From assembly GCA_015152475.1 (NCBI GenBank), contig SUTW01000007.1:1-64000 (forward strand): DNA of 64,000 bases, given 5' to 3'. Below are positions 8,344-17,047 of the stretch, piece by piece (position 1 is the first letter of the stretch; each line of letters opens with the position of its first letter). This DNA is from Cyanobacteria bacterium SIG30 (lineage in GTDB: Bacteria; Cyanobacteriota; Vampirovibrionia; Gastranaerophilales; Gastranaerophilaceae). The notes under the pieces were generated by a model. It was not told where the DNA came from. It saw nothing but the letters and a program-made list of their open reading frames with translations, and made no database searches. Position numbers and translations under genes: made by a program.

Positions 8344-9079
8344 ATTTTTAGGACAATGTGTTGAAAATTTGATAACAGCTGTTAAATACATGTTTTCTGG
8401 CACGGTTGCATTTTCTAATGTAATCTGCCAGGCAGCAAGTATTGGTTACGATTCCTTATCAATATCTTTAACGATTGTCTTTATTGCATCATCAGTTATT
8501 GCTCTGCAAATTTCAAATCAATTTTTAATGACCGGTGCAGAATCTTATATTGGAGGTTTTTTAACCATCGCTCTTATAAGAGAAATTGCGCCAGGTTTTG
8601 CGGCTCTTGCAATTGGAGCTAGGGCCGGGACGGCTATAACTGCTGAGATGGCGAATATGAAAGTTACGTCGCAAGTTGACGCAATGAATGTTTTAAAAGT
8701 TAATCCAATAGGATATTATTTTGCACCCAGAATTTTAGCTTCTTCAATAACTTGTGTTTTTGTTGTAGTCTTAGCTGAACTAGTCGGTGTTATTGCTGGC
8801 GCAATTATTGCATATTGTGTAATTGGACTTCATCCCGACCGTTATTTTAATTCTGTTTGGCTTATGTTAAATACAAAGGACATTTATGTAAGCTTATTAA
8901 AAGGAGCCATATTTGGGATTATTATAGCCGATGTTTGTTCAACAGTTGGTTATAATACGCAAGGTGGTGCAAAAAATGTTGGCGAAAGTACAACCAAATC
9001 TGCAATTCTTTGTACAGTTTATCTATTGGTTGCAGATTTAATTATTGGTTTTTTATTTTATGGAGCATCAATAGGATAA
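8336..9079 (+). CDS. MlaE-family ABC transporter permease (lipid transport)
   Basis: 247 residues, about five to six membrane helices. It has the MlaE core: LTIALIREIAPGFAALAIGARAG, then TAITAEMANMKVTSQVDAMNV and a C-terminal GGAKNVGESTTKS. Family members (MlaE, chloroplast TGD1) move phospholipids between membranes with an MlaF ATPase and an MCE-domain MlaD protein. Neither partner is in this window, so the permease is separated from them. Start and stop overlap or abut ilvE and wecB (8-nt overlap, 1-nt gap), implying co-transcription. Confidence 0.88.
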   Translation: MIKFLGQCVENLITAVKYMFSGTVAFSNVICQAASIGYDSLSISLTIVFIASSVIALQISNQFLMTGAESYIGGFLTIALIREIAPGFAALAIGARAGTAITAEMANMKVTSQVDAMNVLKVNPIGYYFAPRILASSITCVFVVVLAELVGVIAGAIIAYCVIGLHPDRYFNSVWLMLNTKDIYVSLLKGAIFGIIIADVCSTVGYNTQGGAKNVGESTTKSAILCTVYLLVADLIIGFLFYGASIG

Positions 9080-9080
9080 T

Positions 9081-10193
9081 ATGGCAGATAAACTTAAAGT
9101 AGCAGTAGTTTTTGGAACCCGTCCAGAGGCAATAAAAATGGCGCCTTTGGTGTTGGAACTTAAAAAGCATGATTATTTTGATGTAAAAACCATAGTAACC
9201 GCACAACACAGACAAATGCTTGACCAGGTTCTTGAATTGTTTCAAATTGAACCAGATTATGACCTTGATTTAATGAAGGAGAATCAAAATCTTTGGGAAT
9301 TAACTTCAAATATTTTGCTTGAAACAAAAAAGGTTTTTGATATTGAAAAGCCTGACGTTGTTTTAGTGCATGGAGACACAACAACCGCGTTTGCAACTTC
9401 ACTTAGTGCTTTTTATTCAAAAATTAAAATTGGTCACGTTGAAGCTGGGCTTAGGACTTTTGACAAATTTTATCCTTATCCGGAAGAAATGAACAGGGTT
9501 TTTTCTGATTATGTTACAGATTTTTATTTTGCACCAACAGACAGAGCTGTTAAGAATTTAGAAAAAGAAAATTGTAAAAAAGAAAATATATATAAAACAG
9601 GCAATACAGTTATTGATGCGCTTTTGTGGACCATTAAAAACAAAGTAGATAATCTTGATTTTTTAAATTTGGATAATAATTTAAAAACAATACTTTTAAC
9701 TTCTCATAGACGAGAAAATTTTGGAGAACCTCTTAACAATATTTGTGATGCAATAATTGAATTAGTTGAAAAAAATGAGGATATTCAAGTTGTTTATCCT
9801 GTTCATTTAAATCCAAATGTCAGAAAAGTTGTTTTTGAGAAATTAAGTTCCTTAAAAAGAGTTATATTAACAGATCCTTTGGAATATGCTCCTTTTTCAA
9901 ATTTAATGAAAAAATCACATATTATTTTAACGGATTCAGGCGGAGTTCAGGAAGAAGCACCTTCGCTTGGCGTTCCTGTTCTTGTTTTAAGAGACGAAAC
10001 CGAAAGACCTGAAGCTATTGAATATGGTGGAGTTAAACTTGTCGGAACATCAAAAGAAAAAATTATAACAACTGTTCAGGAATTATTGGACAACGCAACA
10101 ATATATGAAAAAATGTCTAAATCAGTTAATCCTTATGGTGACGGGACCGCTTGTTCAAAAATAGCAGAAATTTTACTTAAAATAAAAAAATAA
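9081..10193 (+). CDS. wecB: UDP-N-acetylglucosamine 2-epimerase, non-hydrolysing
   Basis: 370 residues, standard size. The N-terminal VVFGTRPEAIKMAPL, VHGDTTTAFATS, GHVEAGLRT and C-terminal LTDSGGVQEEAPSLGVPVLVLR signatures are all present. It interconverts UDP-GlcNAc and UDP-ManNAc, supplying ManNAc for surface polysaccharide or wall polymers. The LCP ligase at 12560 could attach such a polymer to peptidoglycan (inference). AGGAT precedes the ATG, overlapping the end of the mlaE-like gene. Confidence 0.93.
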   Translation: MADKLKVAVVFGTRPEAIKMAPLVLELKKHDYFDVKTIVTAQHRQMLDQVLELFQIEPDYDLDLMKENQNLWELTSNILLETKKVFDIEKPDVVLVHGDTTTAFATSLSAFYSKIKIGHVEAGLRTFDKFYPYPEEMNRVFSDYVTDFYFAPTDRAVKNLEKENCKKENIYKTGNTVIDALLWTIKNKVDNLDFLNLDNNLKTILLTSHRRENFGEPLNNICDAIIELVEKNEDIQVVYPVHLNPNVRKVVFEKLSSLKRVILTDPLEYAPFSNLMKKSHIILTDSGGVQEEAPSLGVPVLVLRDETERPEAIEYGGVKLVGTSKEKIITTVQELLDNATIYEKMSKSVNPYGDGTACSKIAEILLKIKK

Positions 10194-10218
10194 TCTGTTG
10201 TTTTTAGTGATTGTGATT

Positions 10219-10246
10219 TTGATTTTTTTATAATTTTAAGTAAAAT
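10219..10246 (+). promoter_or_regulatory. Promoter of the dnaJ-like gene, leaderless arrangement
   Basis: TTGATT (10219-10224), 16 bases, TAAAAT (10241-10246) and six bases to the ATG at 10253. The AT-only stretch before the ATG has no Shine-Dalgarno. The low complexity of this DNA makes the call moderate. Confidence 0.45.
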
Positions 10247-10252
10247 AAAATA

Positions 10253-11218
10253 ATGAGCGAAAGTTTATATGAAATTTTGGGTGTAAAATGTTCTGCAACT
10301 AAAGCTGAAATTAAAACAGCATACAAAAAGCTTGCAAGAAAGTATCATCCGGATATTAATCATGAAAAAAATGCAGAAATTATGTTCAAAAAGATAAATT
10401 CTGCAGCTGATATTTTGCTTGATGATACAAAGCGTTTTCAATACGACATTTCTATTGGTAATTTTTCAAATAATAATAAGAAAACTAAAACCAACAATAA
10501 TTTTAATGACGATTTAAAATATAAAAAAACAACAAAAACTTCAAATGTTCCACCCAAAAAAGAAAAAATTGAATTCTCAAAAATTATAAAAGAATTTTTT
10601 GAAGAAAATAAAGCAAAGAAAAAACCTGTCAAGCAAGATGGGAAAGACATTACAATGGAAATTAAAATTTCCATGAATGAAGCGCTTTTTGGAACTGAAC
10701 GTAAAGTAAATATAGTTCATACGCAAAAATGTAGTAAATGTGGCGGAAGAAAATTTATAAATGGTTCAAAATGCAGTGTTTGTAAAGGTAGTGGCGAAAG
10801 CACGATATACAATAAAGTTAATGTTAAAATTCCTTCAAATATAAAAAATGGTACAAAAATTAAATTAAAAGGCGAAGGGAACAAAGGGGTAAATGGTGGA
10901 TGTGACGGGGATTTATACTTGGTTGTGAAAGTGATAGATGAAAAAAAAGGTATCACGGAAGTTTTTATAACGCCATCAGAGGCTATTTTTGGGACTGTTC
11001 TTGAAATTCCTGTTGCAAATGGTTGTGCTCGTTTAAGTATTCCAAAAAACACTCATTCTGGTCAAAAATTTAAGATTATCGATAAAGATAACAATAATAA
11101 GGAAATAATTATTCAGGTTGTTGTCAGAACACCAAAAGATTTAAGTAGTGAAGAATTGGCACTTTATAAAAAGCTTGCAGAATTTAATGAAAAAAAATCA
11201 AGAGAGGACTTATTTTGA
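10253..11218 (+). CDS. DnaJ-like co-chaperone with a half zinc-finger domain
   Basis: 321 residues against about 375 for DnaJ. J-domain at 4-66 with HPD at 32-34, a lysine-rich linker instead of a Gly/Phe region, then a zinc domain with only two CxxC units (Cys160/163 and Cys174/177) where type I DnaJ has four. Two beta-sandwich substrate-binding domains follow (VKIPSNIKNGTKIKLKGEG and PVANGCARLSIPKNTHSGQKF). It should stimulate an Hsp70 and hold unfolded protein. With one zinc centre it sits between type I and type II. Its TGA overlaps the TTG start of queE. Confidence 0.85.
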   Translation: MSESLYEILGVKCSATKAEIKTAYKKLARKYHPDINHEKNAEIMFKKINSAADILLDDTKRFQYDISIGNFSNNNKKTKTNNNFNDDLKYKKTTKTSNVPPKKEKIEFSKIIKEFFEENKAKKKPVKQDGKDITMEIKISMNEALFGTERKVNIVHTQKCSKCGGRKFINGSKCSVCKGSGESTIYNKVNVKIPSNIKNGTKIKLKGEGNKGVNGGCDGDLYLVVKVIDEKKGITEVFITPSEAIFGTVLEIPVANGCARLSIPKNTHSGQKFKIIDKDNNNKEIIIQVVVRTPKDLSSEELALYKKLAEFNEKKSREDLF

Positions 11219-11853
11219 TTGCAAAAATTAAGGAAATATTTTCATCTATACAGGGAGAAGGTTTATTTGTAGGCGAAAAACAATTATTTATCAGATTTAC
11301 AGGTTGCAATTTAACTTGTAAATATTGTGATACTGATTTTTTAAGTGAGCCTTTATGTGAATATTCACCAAAATCTTTGGCTTATGAAATTTCAAAATAT
11401 GGCGACAATGTTTTAAGTTTAACTGGTGGCGAGCCTTTATTACATGCAGATTTTTTAAAAGAATTTTTACCTCTTGTTGATAAAAAGATTTACCTTGAAA
11501 CAAATGGAACATTGCCTTTTGAGCTAAATAAAATTAAGGATTATGTTGATGTTGTTGCAATGGATATTAAGCTTGAAAGTGCCAGTGGTAATAAAAATAA
11601 ATTTGATATCAACGAAGAATTTTTAAAAATTTTGCCCTCAAAAACATTTATTAAAATTGTATTTGATGAAAAAATTACGGAGGACGAGATTAATAATGTT
11701 GTAAAAATTGCAAATAATGTACCGATTATTTTGCAACCCGTTATGCCCCTTAGTCAAAATCTTGATTTCGAAGAAGTTTTTAACAGATTTTATTCAAAAA
11801 ATGCAAATGTTAGACTTATTCCTCAAACACATAAATTCTTAAATGTTCGCTAA
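11215..11853 (+). CDS. queE: 7-carboxy-7-deazaguanine synthase (radical SAM)
   Basis: 212 residues. The radical SAM cluster motif CNLTCKYCD places Cys31, Cys35 and Cys38 in the QueE-type C-x3-C-x2-C spacing, after the family signature IFSSIQGEGLFVGEKQLFIRF. TGGEPLL follows at about residue 70. QueE makes the deazapurine core for queuosine or preQ0. The start is TTG, with a 4-nt TTGA overlap with the dnaJ-like stop and AGAGAGGA just upstream; no ATG lies before the conserved region. Other queuosine genes are not in the window. Confidence 0.92.
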   Translation: MIAKIKEIFSSIQGEGLFVGEKQLFIRFTGCNLTCKYCDTDFLSEPLCEYSPKSLAYEISKYGDNVLSLTGGEPLLHADFLKEFLPLVDKKIYLETNGTLPFELNKIKDYVDVVAMDIKLESASGNKNKFDINEEFLKILPSKTFIKIVFDEKITEDEINNVVKIANNVPIILQPVMPLSQNLDFEEVFNRFYSKNANVRLIPQTHKFLNVR

Positions 11854-11862
11854 AATCGGATT

Positions 11863-12453
11863 TTATTTTAACTTTTCATAAGCTTCTAGTATTTTTTTTG
11901 CATTTTCTTCTTTGCCAAGTTGTTTGTATGTGTATGCCAAATTGTAATAAAAGTCTTTATTTGGTTCTAAATTTATAGCTTTGATAAAATTAGTTTTCGC
12001 GCTTTTGTAATCTTTTTCGTTTAGATAACAAATACCTAAATTATAGTAAGAATATGCAAAATCCCTGTTAAATTTTATTGATTTTTTGAAATTTGTTTTA
12101 GCTAATTCGTTATCATTTTTTTTAAGTGCTAAAAGTCCCAAATTGTAATAAGCTTTGTAAGATTTTGGGTTTATTTGAATTGCTGTATTTAAATTTTTAT
12201 AGGCATTGTTGTAGTCTTTTTTGTCTTCATATATATTTGCAATTACCAAATACATTTCTTCCGTAAGTGATTTTTTGGGAATTTTATTCAAAATTTCAAG
12301 TGCTTCATCTTTTTGTGATGTGTTATAAAGTGCAAAGGCCTGAGTTTTTGCATCATAAACATCTTTTTGTGTATAAAATTCTTCACTTTTTACGCAAAAT
12401 GTGTTAAAAATTGCAAAAATTATTAAAAATAAAACATATTTTTTGAAATTCAT
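11863..12453 (-). CDS. Secreted TPR-repeat protein
   Basis: 196 residues. A signal peptide (about 1-22, hydrophobic LFLIIFAIFNTFC) is followed by four to five tetratricopeptide repeats, e.g. SYKAYYNLGLLALKKNDNEL and FAYSYYNLGICYLNEKDY. It is probably an extracytoplasmic protein-interaction scaffold; no enzymatic domain is seen. If Cys20 were a lipidation site it would be a poor lipobox. AAGGAT precedes the ATG. Convergent with queE with a 9-base gap. Confidence 0.8.
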   Translation of the reverse strand: MNFKKYVLFLIIFAIFNTFCVKSEEFYTQKDVYDAKTQAFALYNTSQKDEALEILNKIPKKSLTEEMYLVIANIYEDKKDYNNAYKNLNTAIQINPKSYKAYYNLGLLALKKNDNELAKTNFKKSIKFNRDFAYSYYNLGICYLNEKDYKSAKTNFIKAINLEPNKDFYYNLAYTYKQLGKEENAKKILEAYEKLK

Positions 12454-12559
12454 TTTTTATCCTTCTGTAATATAAATATTATCATTTATATTAATTTTTA
12501 CAATAAATTACTTGTTAAAATTTTTGAGTTATAATGGTTATAAGTGAAGAATTAACATC

Positions 12560-13840
12560 ATGAATAAACTTTTAGATAGAAATAGAAATATCCAACGCAG
12601 AATGCCAATAAGACATAAAAATACGAGTGCAACGGAAAGCTTTTTAAAGTCTTTTACATTGACACTTTCTTTAATTTTTCTTGTAATTTTTATTCTTTAC
12701 CTGCCAGATTTCAAAAATGCATTTGTTGATGTAATGCGCTATATGTCTGGTAAAAATACTGCGCGTTTTGAAATTAAAATGCCATTTTCATCAAAAAGAC
12801 AAAACATTTTGATTTTAGGTGCTGATATTTCTGAAAACAAAGAGGATCCATTTAAAGGTGTCAGAAGTGATTCTATTGCTATTGTCAGCATTGCACCATA
12901 CGCAAAGGATGTTAATATAATTTCAATTCCGCGCGATAGCAAAGTTTACATTTCGGGTGAAAACAGACCAGATAAAATTAACCATGCTTTTTCAAAAGGC
13001 GGGATAACTTCATCTGTAAGCACAATTGAAGAAACATTTGGCATAAGAATTAATCACTATATCGTGTTTAGTACAAAAGCGATTGTGGAATTTATTGATG
13101 CAATTGGTGGACTTCCAATTTATGTTGAAAAAAATATGAGCTACCATGATTCAACTGCAAAATTGCATATTGATTTAAAAAAGGGTGAACATGTTTTAAC
13201 CGGCAAAGATGTTGAAGGTTATGTGCGTTTCAGAAAAGATGCACTTGGCGATATTGGCCGCATTAAAAGACAACAACATTTTGTAAATGCACTTGTTGAA
13301 AAAGTAAAAGAGCCAGCAACTCTTATTGCTTTGCCTGATGCAATCAAAAAAGCTTCTGAATATATTAAGACTGATATGTCTATTTATCAGATTATTCAAA
13401 CTGCAAGTCTTGTTAAAACACTGGATAAAACAAAGATTCATACTGTTTCTATGCCAGGGGCTCCATCTTCCAAGGACGAGATAAGCTATTGGATTTTAGA
13501 TCCTGAAAAAACTCAGCAAATTATTGACAGACTTGTATATAGAGATAAGCCAAAACCAATTGATAGACCCCTTAATACTGGTGTGTTATTCCACTCTTCA
13601 AATATGGAGCAAGCACAAAATCTAAATGCCATTTTTGAAAAAAGCGGTTTTGATACAAGAATCATTGAGCGTGATACTTTGTCAAAAAGCCAAATTTCAA
13701 TACACAATCTTGACGTAACGCTTGAATTTATCAATGAAATAAAAAAGCAACTTCCTGAGCTTCAAGAGTTGCCTGTTGTGTATGATTTGATTGGATTAAA
13801 CCGTGCAGGGAAGGATTTTTCTATACTTCTTGCTAAGTAA
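12560..13840 (+). CDS. LytR-CpsA-Psr (LCP) family cell-wall ligase with LytR_C domain
   Basis: 426 residues. One N-terminal membrane anchor (about 34-55), then the LCP domain: ILGAD, VRSDSIAIVSI, IISIPRDSKV, KINHAFSKGG and RFRKDALGDIGRIKRQQ with the conserved arginines and aspartates. The C-terminal 85 residues (VLFHSSNMEQAQNLNAIFEKSGF) match the LytR_C type. LCP proteins transfer polyprenyl-linked glycopolymers to peptidoglycan at the outer face of the membrane. TATAAT at 12530-12535 could be its -10 box. Adjacent and convergent to the 84-residue gene. Confidence 0.9.
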   Translation: MNKLLDRNRNIQRRMPIRHKNTSATESFLKSFTLTLSLIFLVIFILYLPDFKNAFVDVMRYMSGKNTARFEIKMPFSSKRQNILILGADISENKEDPFKGVRSDSIAIVSIAPYAKDVNIISIPRDSKVYISGENRPDKINHAFSKGGITSSVSTIEETFGIRINHYIVFSTKAIVEFIDAIGGLPIYVEKNMSYHDSTAKLHIDLKKGEHVLTGKDVEGYVRFRKDALGDIGRIKRQQHFVNALVEKVKEPATLIALPDAIKKASEYIKTDMSIYQIIQTASLVKTLDKTKIHTVSMPGAPSSKDEISYWILDPEKTQQIIDRLVYRDKPKPIDRPLNTGVLFHSSNMEQAQNLNAIFEKSGFDTRIIERDTLSKSQISIHNLDVTLEFINEIKKQLPELQELPVVYDLIGLNRAGKDFSILLAK

Positions 13841-14095
13841 TTAGCATTTTTCGTCAAATTCGTGTTTTGATTCACCTTTTCTCATTGCCATACCAAGATT
13901 CAAGGTTTGGATGTTTAATTTTTGTATTTCTTGCGAAACATCTCCACTGAATACATTTTCATTTTCTTTTAAATATTCTAAAACAGGGTCCCACAAGCTG
14001 CTAACCGCTTTTTCAACCTTTTTCTCCACATATTCTTTCTTTTCTTGTGGAATTATATTTAAACCAAATGATTTGATTGTATAGTTGTTAGACAT
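13841..14095 (-). CDS. Small hypothetical protein (84 aa)
   Basis: Not recognised. Charged, helical and soluble, with a KKEYVEKKVEKAV stretch. It begins MSNNYTIKSFGLNIIP, loosely like the short N-terminal motif of other unknowns in this window. AAGGAG lies eight bases before the ATG, which supports it as a real gene. Its stop abuts the end of the LCP gene on the other strand. A single terminal cysteine. Confidence 0.7.
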   Translation of the reverse strand: MSNNYTIKSFGLNIIPQEKKEYVEKKVEKAVSSLWDPVLEYLKENENVFSGDVSQEIQKLNIQTLNLGMAMRKGESKHEFDEKC

Positions 14096-14216
14096 ATTTT
14101 ACTCCTTATTATATTTGTTATATCGTACTTTTTTGTCTTAAACTTTAACTTTTTTCTTTATTTGTTAACTTTTGTTAAGTATTTACTAATAAAAAAGGCA
14201 ATAAATTTTTATATAT

Positions 14217-14252
14217 ATCCTTTATATATACATAAGATATATATATAAGGAT
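14217..14252 (+). promoter_or_regulatory. Possible RNA thermometer-like hairpin hiding the ribosome binding site
   Basis: ATCCTTTATATATA (14217-14230) can pair with the segment ending AAGGAT (14239-14252), giving 13 pairs with one bulged U and a 9-nt loop. The AAGGA that would serve as Shine-Dalgarno for the ATG at 14263 is wholly inside the stem. The stem is nearly all A-U, so it should melt easily. TTGTTA (14162-14167) and TACTAA (14184-14189) are a possible promoter upstream. Confidence 0.4.
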
Positions 14253-14262
14253 TTTAAAAGAG

Positions 14263-14493
14263 ATGGCAATTCAAACAACAGAATTTAGACACTTTGTAAT
14301 AGACAATGAATTAAAACAAACTTTAGATGCGTTTGATCAGGCCAACATCAGAACTTCTTTTAAACAAGCTAGTGATCCAATTTATTTAGCATTTAAATAT
14401 GTAGATAACAAACCGCTTTCACGTTTAGCATACGAATTTGTTGAAGACAGTGCTAACGATTTCATACAATTTATTTCCAAATTATTTTCTTAA
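14263..14493 (+). CDS. Small hypothetical protein (76 aa)
   Basis: Not recognised. Soluble, helical, acidic near the end (YEFVEDSANDF). It has codon use like its neighbours, and a plausible 5' leader with an AAGGA placed inside a strong inverted repeat. No signal peptide or membrane helix. It lies alone between divergent and convergent neighbours. Confidence 0.65.
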   Translation: MAIQTTEFRHFVIDNELKQTLDAFDQANIRTSFKQASDPIYLAFKYVDNKPLSRLAYEFVEDSANDFIQFISKLFS

Positions 14494-14523
14494 TTCCATA
14501 TTATTTCATTTTTTTATAAAAAA

Positions 14524-15219
14524 TTAAATATTTTTATCTTTTTCAAGAAGGTCCTTGCGTCTTTGTTTAGTGCGCACAATTCTTTGTTCTTTGCGCCATT
14601 TTTCAATTTCCGCATGATTACCATTGAGTAAAACTTCAGGAACTTTCATTCCTCTGTATTCTCTTGGTCTTGTATAGTGAGGATGTTCTAAAATTCCTTC
14701 TATGCCTTCTGAAAAGCTATCATATTCGGCTGAATCTTCTTTACCCAAAACACCTTTTATGTTTCTTGAAATTGAATCCAATAAACATAAAGCAGGTAGT
14801 TCGCCACCAGTTAAAACATAATCGCCTATTGAAATTTCTCTTGGTTTTAAACCAATTCTTATTCTTTCATCAAAGCCTTCATAATGCCCGCAAAGCATTA
14901 TTATTTGTTTTTTTGATGCTAATTCAACGGCAATTTTTTGATTAAATTTTTCGCCTTGTGGTGTCAGCATTATAAATTCAAAATCGTCTTCTTTTTCAAT
15001 GCTTTCATAAGCATCAAAAATTGGTTGACATTGAAGAACCATGCCAGCAGTTCCGCCATATGGAGGTGCATCAACTTTTTTGTGTTTATCTTCGGTGAAA
15101 TCTCTTGGGTTTATTGTGTTTACTTTGATTAAATTTTCGTCAACTGCTCTTTTGATAATTGATTGTGCACAATAACCTTTTATAATATCTTCAAATAAGG
15201 TTATGATTTCAAATTTCAT
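14524..15219 (-). CDS. trmD: tRNA (guanine37-N1)-methyltransferase
   Basis: 231 residues. SPOUT-fold enzyme with the trefoil-knot signature YVLTGGELPALCLLDSI and HPHYTRP further on. It methylates G37 of tRNAs reading CNN codons and so prevents frameshifting. It overlaps rimM by 11 nt in the usual rimM-trmD pairing and is downstream of leuC. Confidence 0.95.
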   Translation of the reverse strand: MKFEIITLFEDIIKGYCAQSIIKRAVDENLIKVNTINPRDFTEDKHKKVDAPPYGGTAGMVLQCQPIFDAYESIEKEDDFEFIMLTPQGEKFNQKIAVELASKKQIIMLCGHYEGFDERIRIGLKPREISIGDYVLTGGELPALCLLDSISRNIKGVLGKEDSAEYDSFSEGIEGILEHPHYTRPREYRGMKVPEVLLNGNHAEIEKWRKEQRIVRTKQRRKDLLEKDKNI

Positions 15220-15727
15220 TATCTACAAGCCCTTCAATTAATTTGACAGTCATTCTTCTTTTTTTAAGGTCAACAATTGGCACAAGTTCTTTTGCAAAAG
15301 GAATTAGTATTTCCTTTCCCATTTGTTCGTTTACAACACATAAAATGTCGTTACCGTTATTGTTGCCAACTGTTTTTACAACTCCCATAAGGTCATCATT
15401 GTCATCAAAAACATTCATTCCAATTAAATCAGATACAAGATATTCATCTTCTTTTAAAGATTTTTCCATATCTTCTCTGGTTATATAAATGTTTTCGCCT
15501 TTAAATTCCATAAGTTCTTCTATTGAATTTATTTCTTTAAATTTAATTAGTGCAAATTGTTTATGGAATCTAACTGTTTCAACATTGAGTTTAAGACCTT
15601 TAACCCAAACTTCTTTAAGAGAACTTATTTGCTCATTTTTTCCTTTTGTAAAACCAACTTTGGCTTCACCTCTAAGCCCTCTGAAATTTAATATTTTTCC
15701 AACAGAAAGATATTTTTTTTCGTCCAT
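15209..15727 (-). CDS. rimM: 16S rRNA processing / ribosome maturation factor
   Basis: 172 residues. The N-terminal RimM beta-barrel (VGKILNFRGLRGEAKVGF) and C-terminal PRC-barrel (YLVSDLIGMNVFDDNDDLMGVV) are both present. It helps assemble the 30S subunit head. It overlaps trmD by 11 nt and starts one base after leuC ends, so all three share a message. Confidence 0.93.
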   Translation of the reverse strand: MDEKKYLSVGKILNFRGLRGEAKVGFTKGKNEQISSLKEVWVKGLKLNVETVRFHKQFALIKFKEINSIEELMEFKGENIYITREDMEKSLKEDEYLVSDLIGMNVFDDNDDLMGVVKTVGNNNGNDILCVVNEQMGKEILIPFAKELVPIVDLKKRRMTVKLIEGLVDNEI

Positions 15728-15728
15728 T

Positions 15729-16976
15729 TTAAACCTTAGGTTCTGTTATGTAACCAGTTAATGCACTTTGTGCAGCAACGTATGGAGAGCACAAATAAAT
15801 AAAGCCTTTTGTGTTACCTAATCGGCCTTGGAAGTTCCTGTTTTGAGTTGTTAGACAAACTTCACCATCACCTAAAATACCGCCGTGAACACCAACGCAA
15901 GGTCCGCAACCAGCAGGTAAGAATGATGCACCAGCTTCAATAAATATTTTAATTAAACCTTCTTCAACAGCTTTTAAGTAAACTTCTTTTGAAGCAGGAA
16001 CTATAAGCAATCTAACATCTTCATGTTTTTGTTTGCCTTTTAAAATTTCAGCAACTATTCTTAAATCTTCAATTCTTCCGTTTGTGCAAGTGCCAATGAA
16101 CACTTGGTTAACTTTGACTTCATGTAATTCTGAAGCTAGTTTTGTATTATCAACAGTGTGAGGGCAAGAAACAGTTGGTTCAATTTTTGATGCATCAATT
16201 TCAATCACTTTTTCATATTTTGCATCTGCATCCGCTTTTATTTCTTTGAATTTGTCCTCTCTACCATGTTCTTTTAACCATTCAAGAGTTTTTTCATCTG
16301 TTTCAAAAAGTCCACATTTAGCACCTGCTTCAACAGCCATGTTGGCCAAGGTAAATCTTTCCGCCATTGACATGTCTTTAATTGTTGAGCCTGTAAATTC
16401 CAATGCTTTATATGTTGCACCATCTGCACCTATCATGCCTATTATGTGCAACATTAAATCTTTTGAACAAACGCCTTTTTTAAAATTGCCATTAACTTCG
16501 ATTTTGTAAGTTGATGGAACTTTTAGCCAAGTTTTTCCAAGACCAAATGCAACGGCAATGTCAGTTGAACCCATACCTGTTGCAAAAGCGCCAAGTGCAC
16601 CGGATGTACATGTATGAGAATCTGCGCCAACTAGAATTTCTCCTGGGTTTACAAACTGTTCAATAAGTCTTTGATGACAAACACCTTCTCCGATATCAGA
16701 TAAAACAGCGCCATATTCTTTGCAAAATTCTCTTATTTGGATATGAGTATTTGATAATTCTTTTCTTGGGCTTGGGGCAGCATGGTCTATAAATAAAATA
16801 GTTCTTTCAGGATTTGCAAGTTTTTCCTTTCCTAGTTTTTTAAATTCTTGAATTGTAAGTGGACCTGTGCCATCTTGTGTTGCACACACATCAACTTTTG
16901 CAATAACAAGTTCGCCTTCCTGCACATTGTGCCCTGCGTGTTCTGATATTATTTTTTGTACTATTGTTTGTGCCAT
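15729..16976 (-). CDS. leuC: 3-isopropylmalate dehydratase large subunit (homoaconitase-type)
   Basis: 415 residues from the chosen start MAQTIVQ. A second ATG five codons upstream (16991) lies in AAGGAG, which is the Shine-Dalgarno for 16976, so the longer start is unlikely. Aconitase-family features: VGADSHTCTSGALGAFATG and the three cluster cysteines (VSCPHT, IGTCTNG, PAGCGPC). The compact length matches the archaeal/cyanobacterial LeuC group that pairs with a small separate LeuD; leuD is not in the window. It acts in leucine synthesis with ilvE. Homoaconitase is a possible alternative. Confidence 0.88.
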   Translation of the reverse strand: MAQTIVQKIISEHAGHNVQEGELVIAKVDVCATQDGTGPLTIQEFKKLGKEKLANPERTILFIDHAAPSPRKELSNTHIQIREFCKEYGAVLSDIGEGVCHQRLIEQFVNPGEILVGADSHTCTSGALGAFATGMGSTDIAVAFGLGKTWLKVPSTYKIEVNGNFKKGVCSKDLMLHIIGMIGADGATYKALEFTGSTIKDMSMAERFTLANMAVEAGAKCGLFETDEKTLEWLKEHGREDKFKEIKADADAKYEKVIEIDASKIEPTVSCPHTVDNTKLASELHEVKVNQVFIGTCTNGRIEDLRIVAEILKGKQKHEDVRLLIVPASKEVYLKAVEEGLIKIFIEAGASFLPAGCGPCVGVHGGILGDGEVCLTTQNRNFQGRLGNTKGFIYLCSPYVAAQSALTGYITEPKV

Positions 16977-16996
16977 TTTCAACTCCTTCAAAAAAT

Positions 16997-17013
16997 GTTA
17001 TAATTATTATAAC
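16997..17013. promoter_or_regulatory. Palindromic divergent -10 region between leuC and the zincin-like gene
   Basis: GTTATAAT and ATTATAAC flank a single T in a perfect 17-bp inverted repeat. TATAAT can be read on both strands (16999-17004 plus; 17006-17011 minus), giving a 5' UTR of about 23 nt for leuC. It may be a paired promoter or an operator; the -35 boxes are weak. Confidence 0.45.
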
Positions 17014-17047
17014 AGCAAAATAAAATATTTTAAGGTTTTCTTTTATT

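Noticed and set aside
16977-16991. Upstream ATG of leuC
   Set aside because: It overlaps the AAGGAG that is the ribosome binding site of the ATG at 16976.
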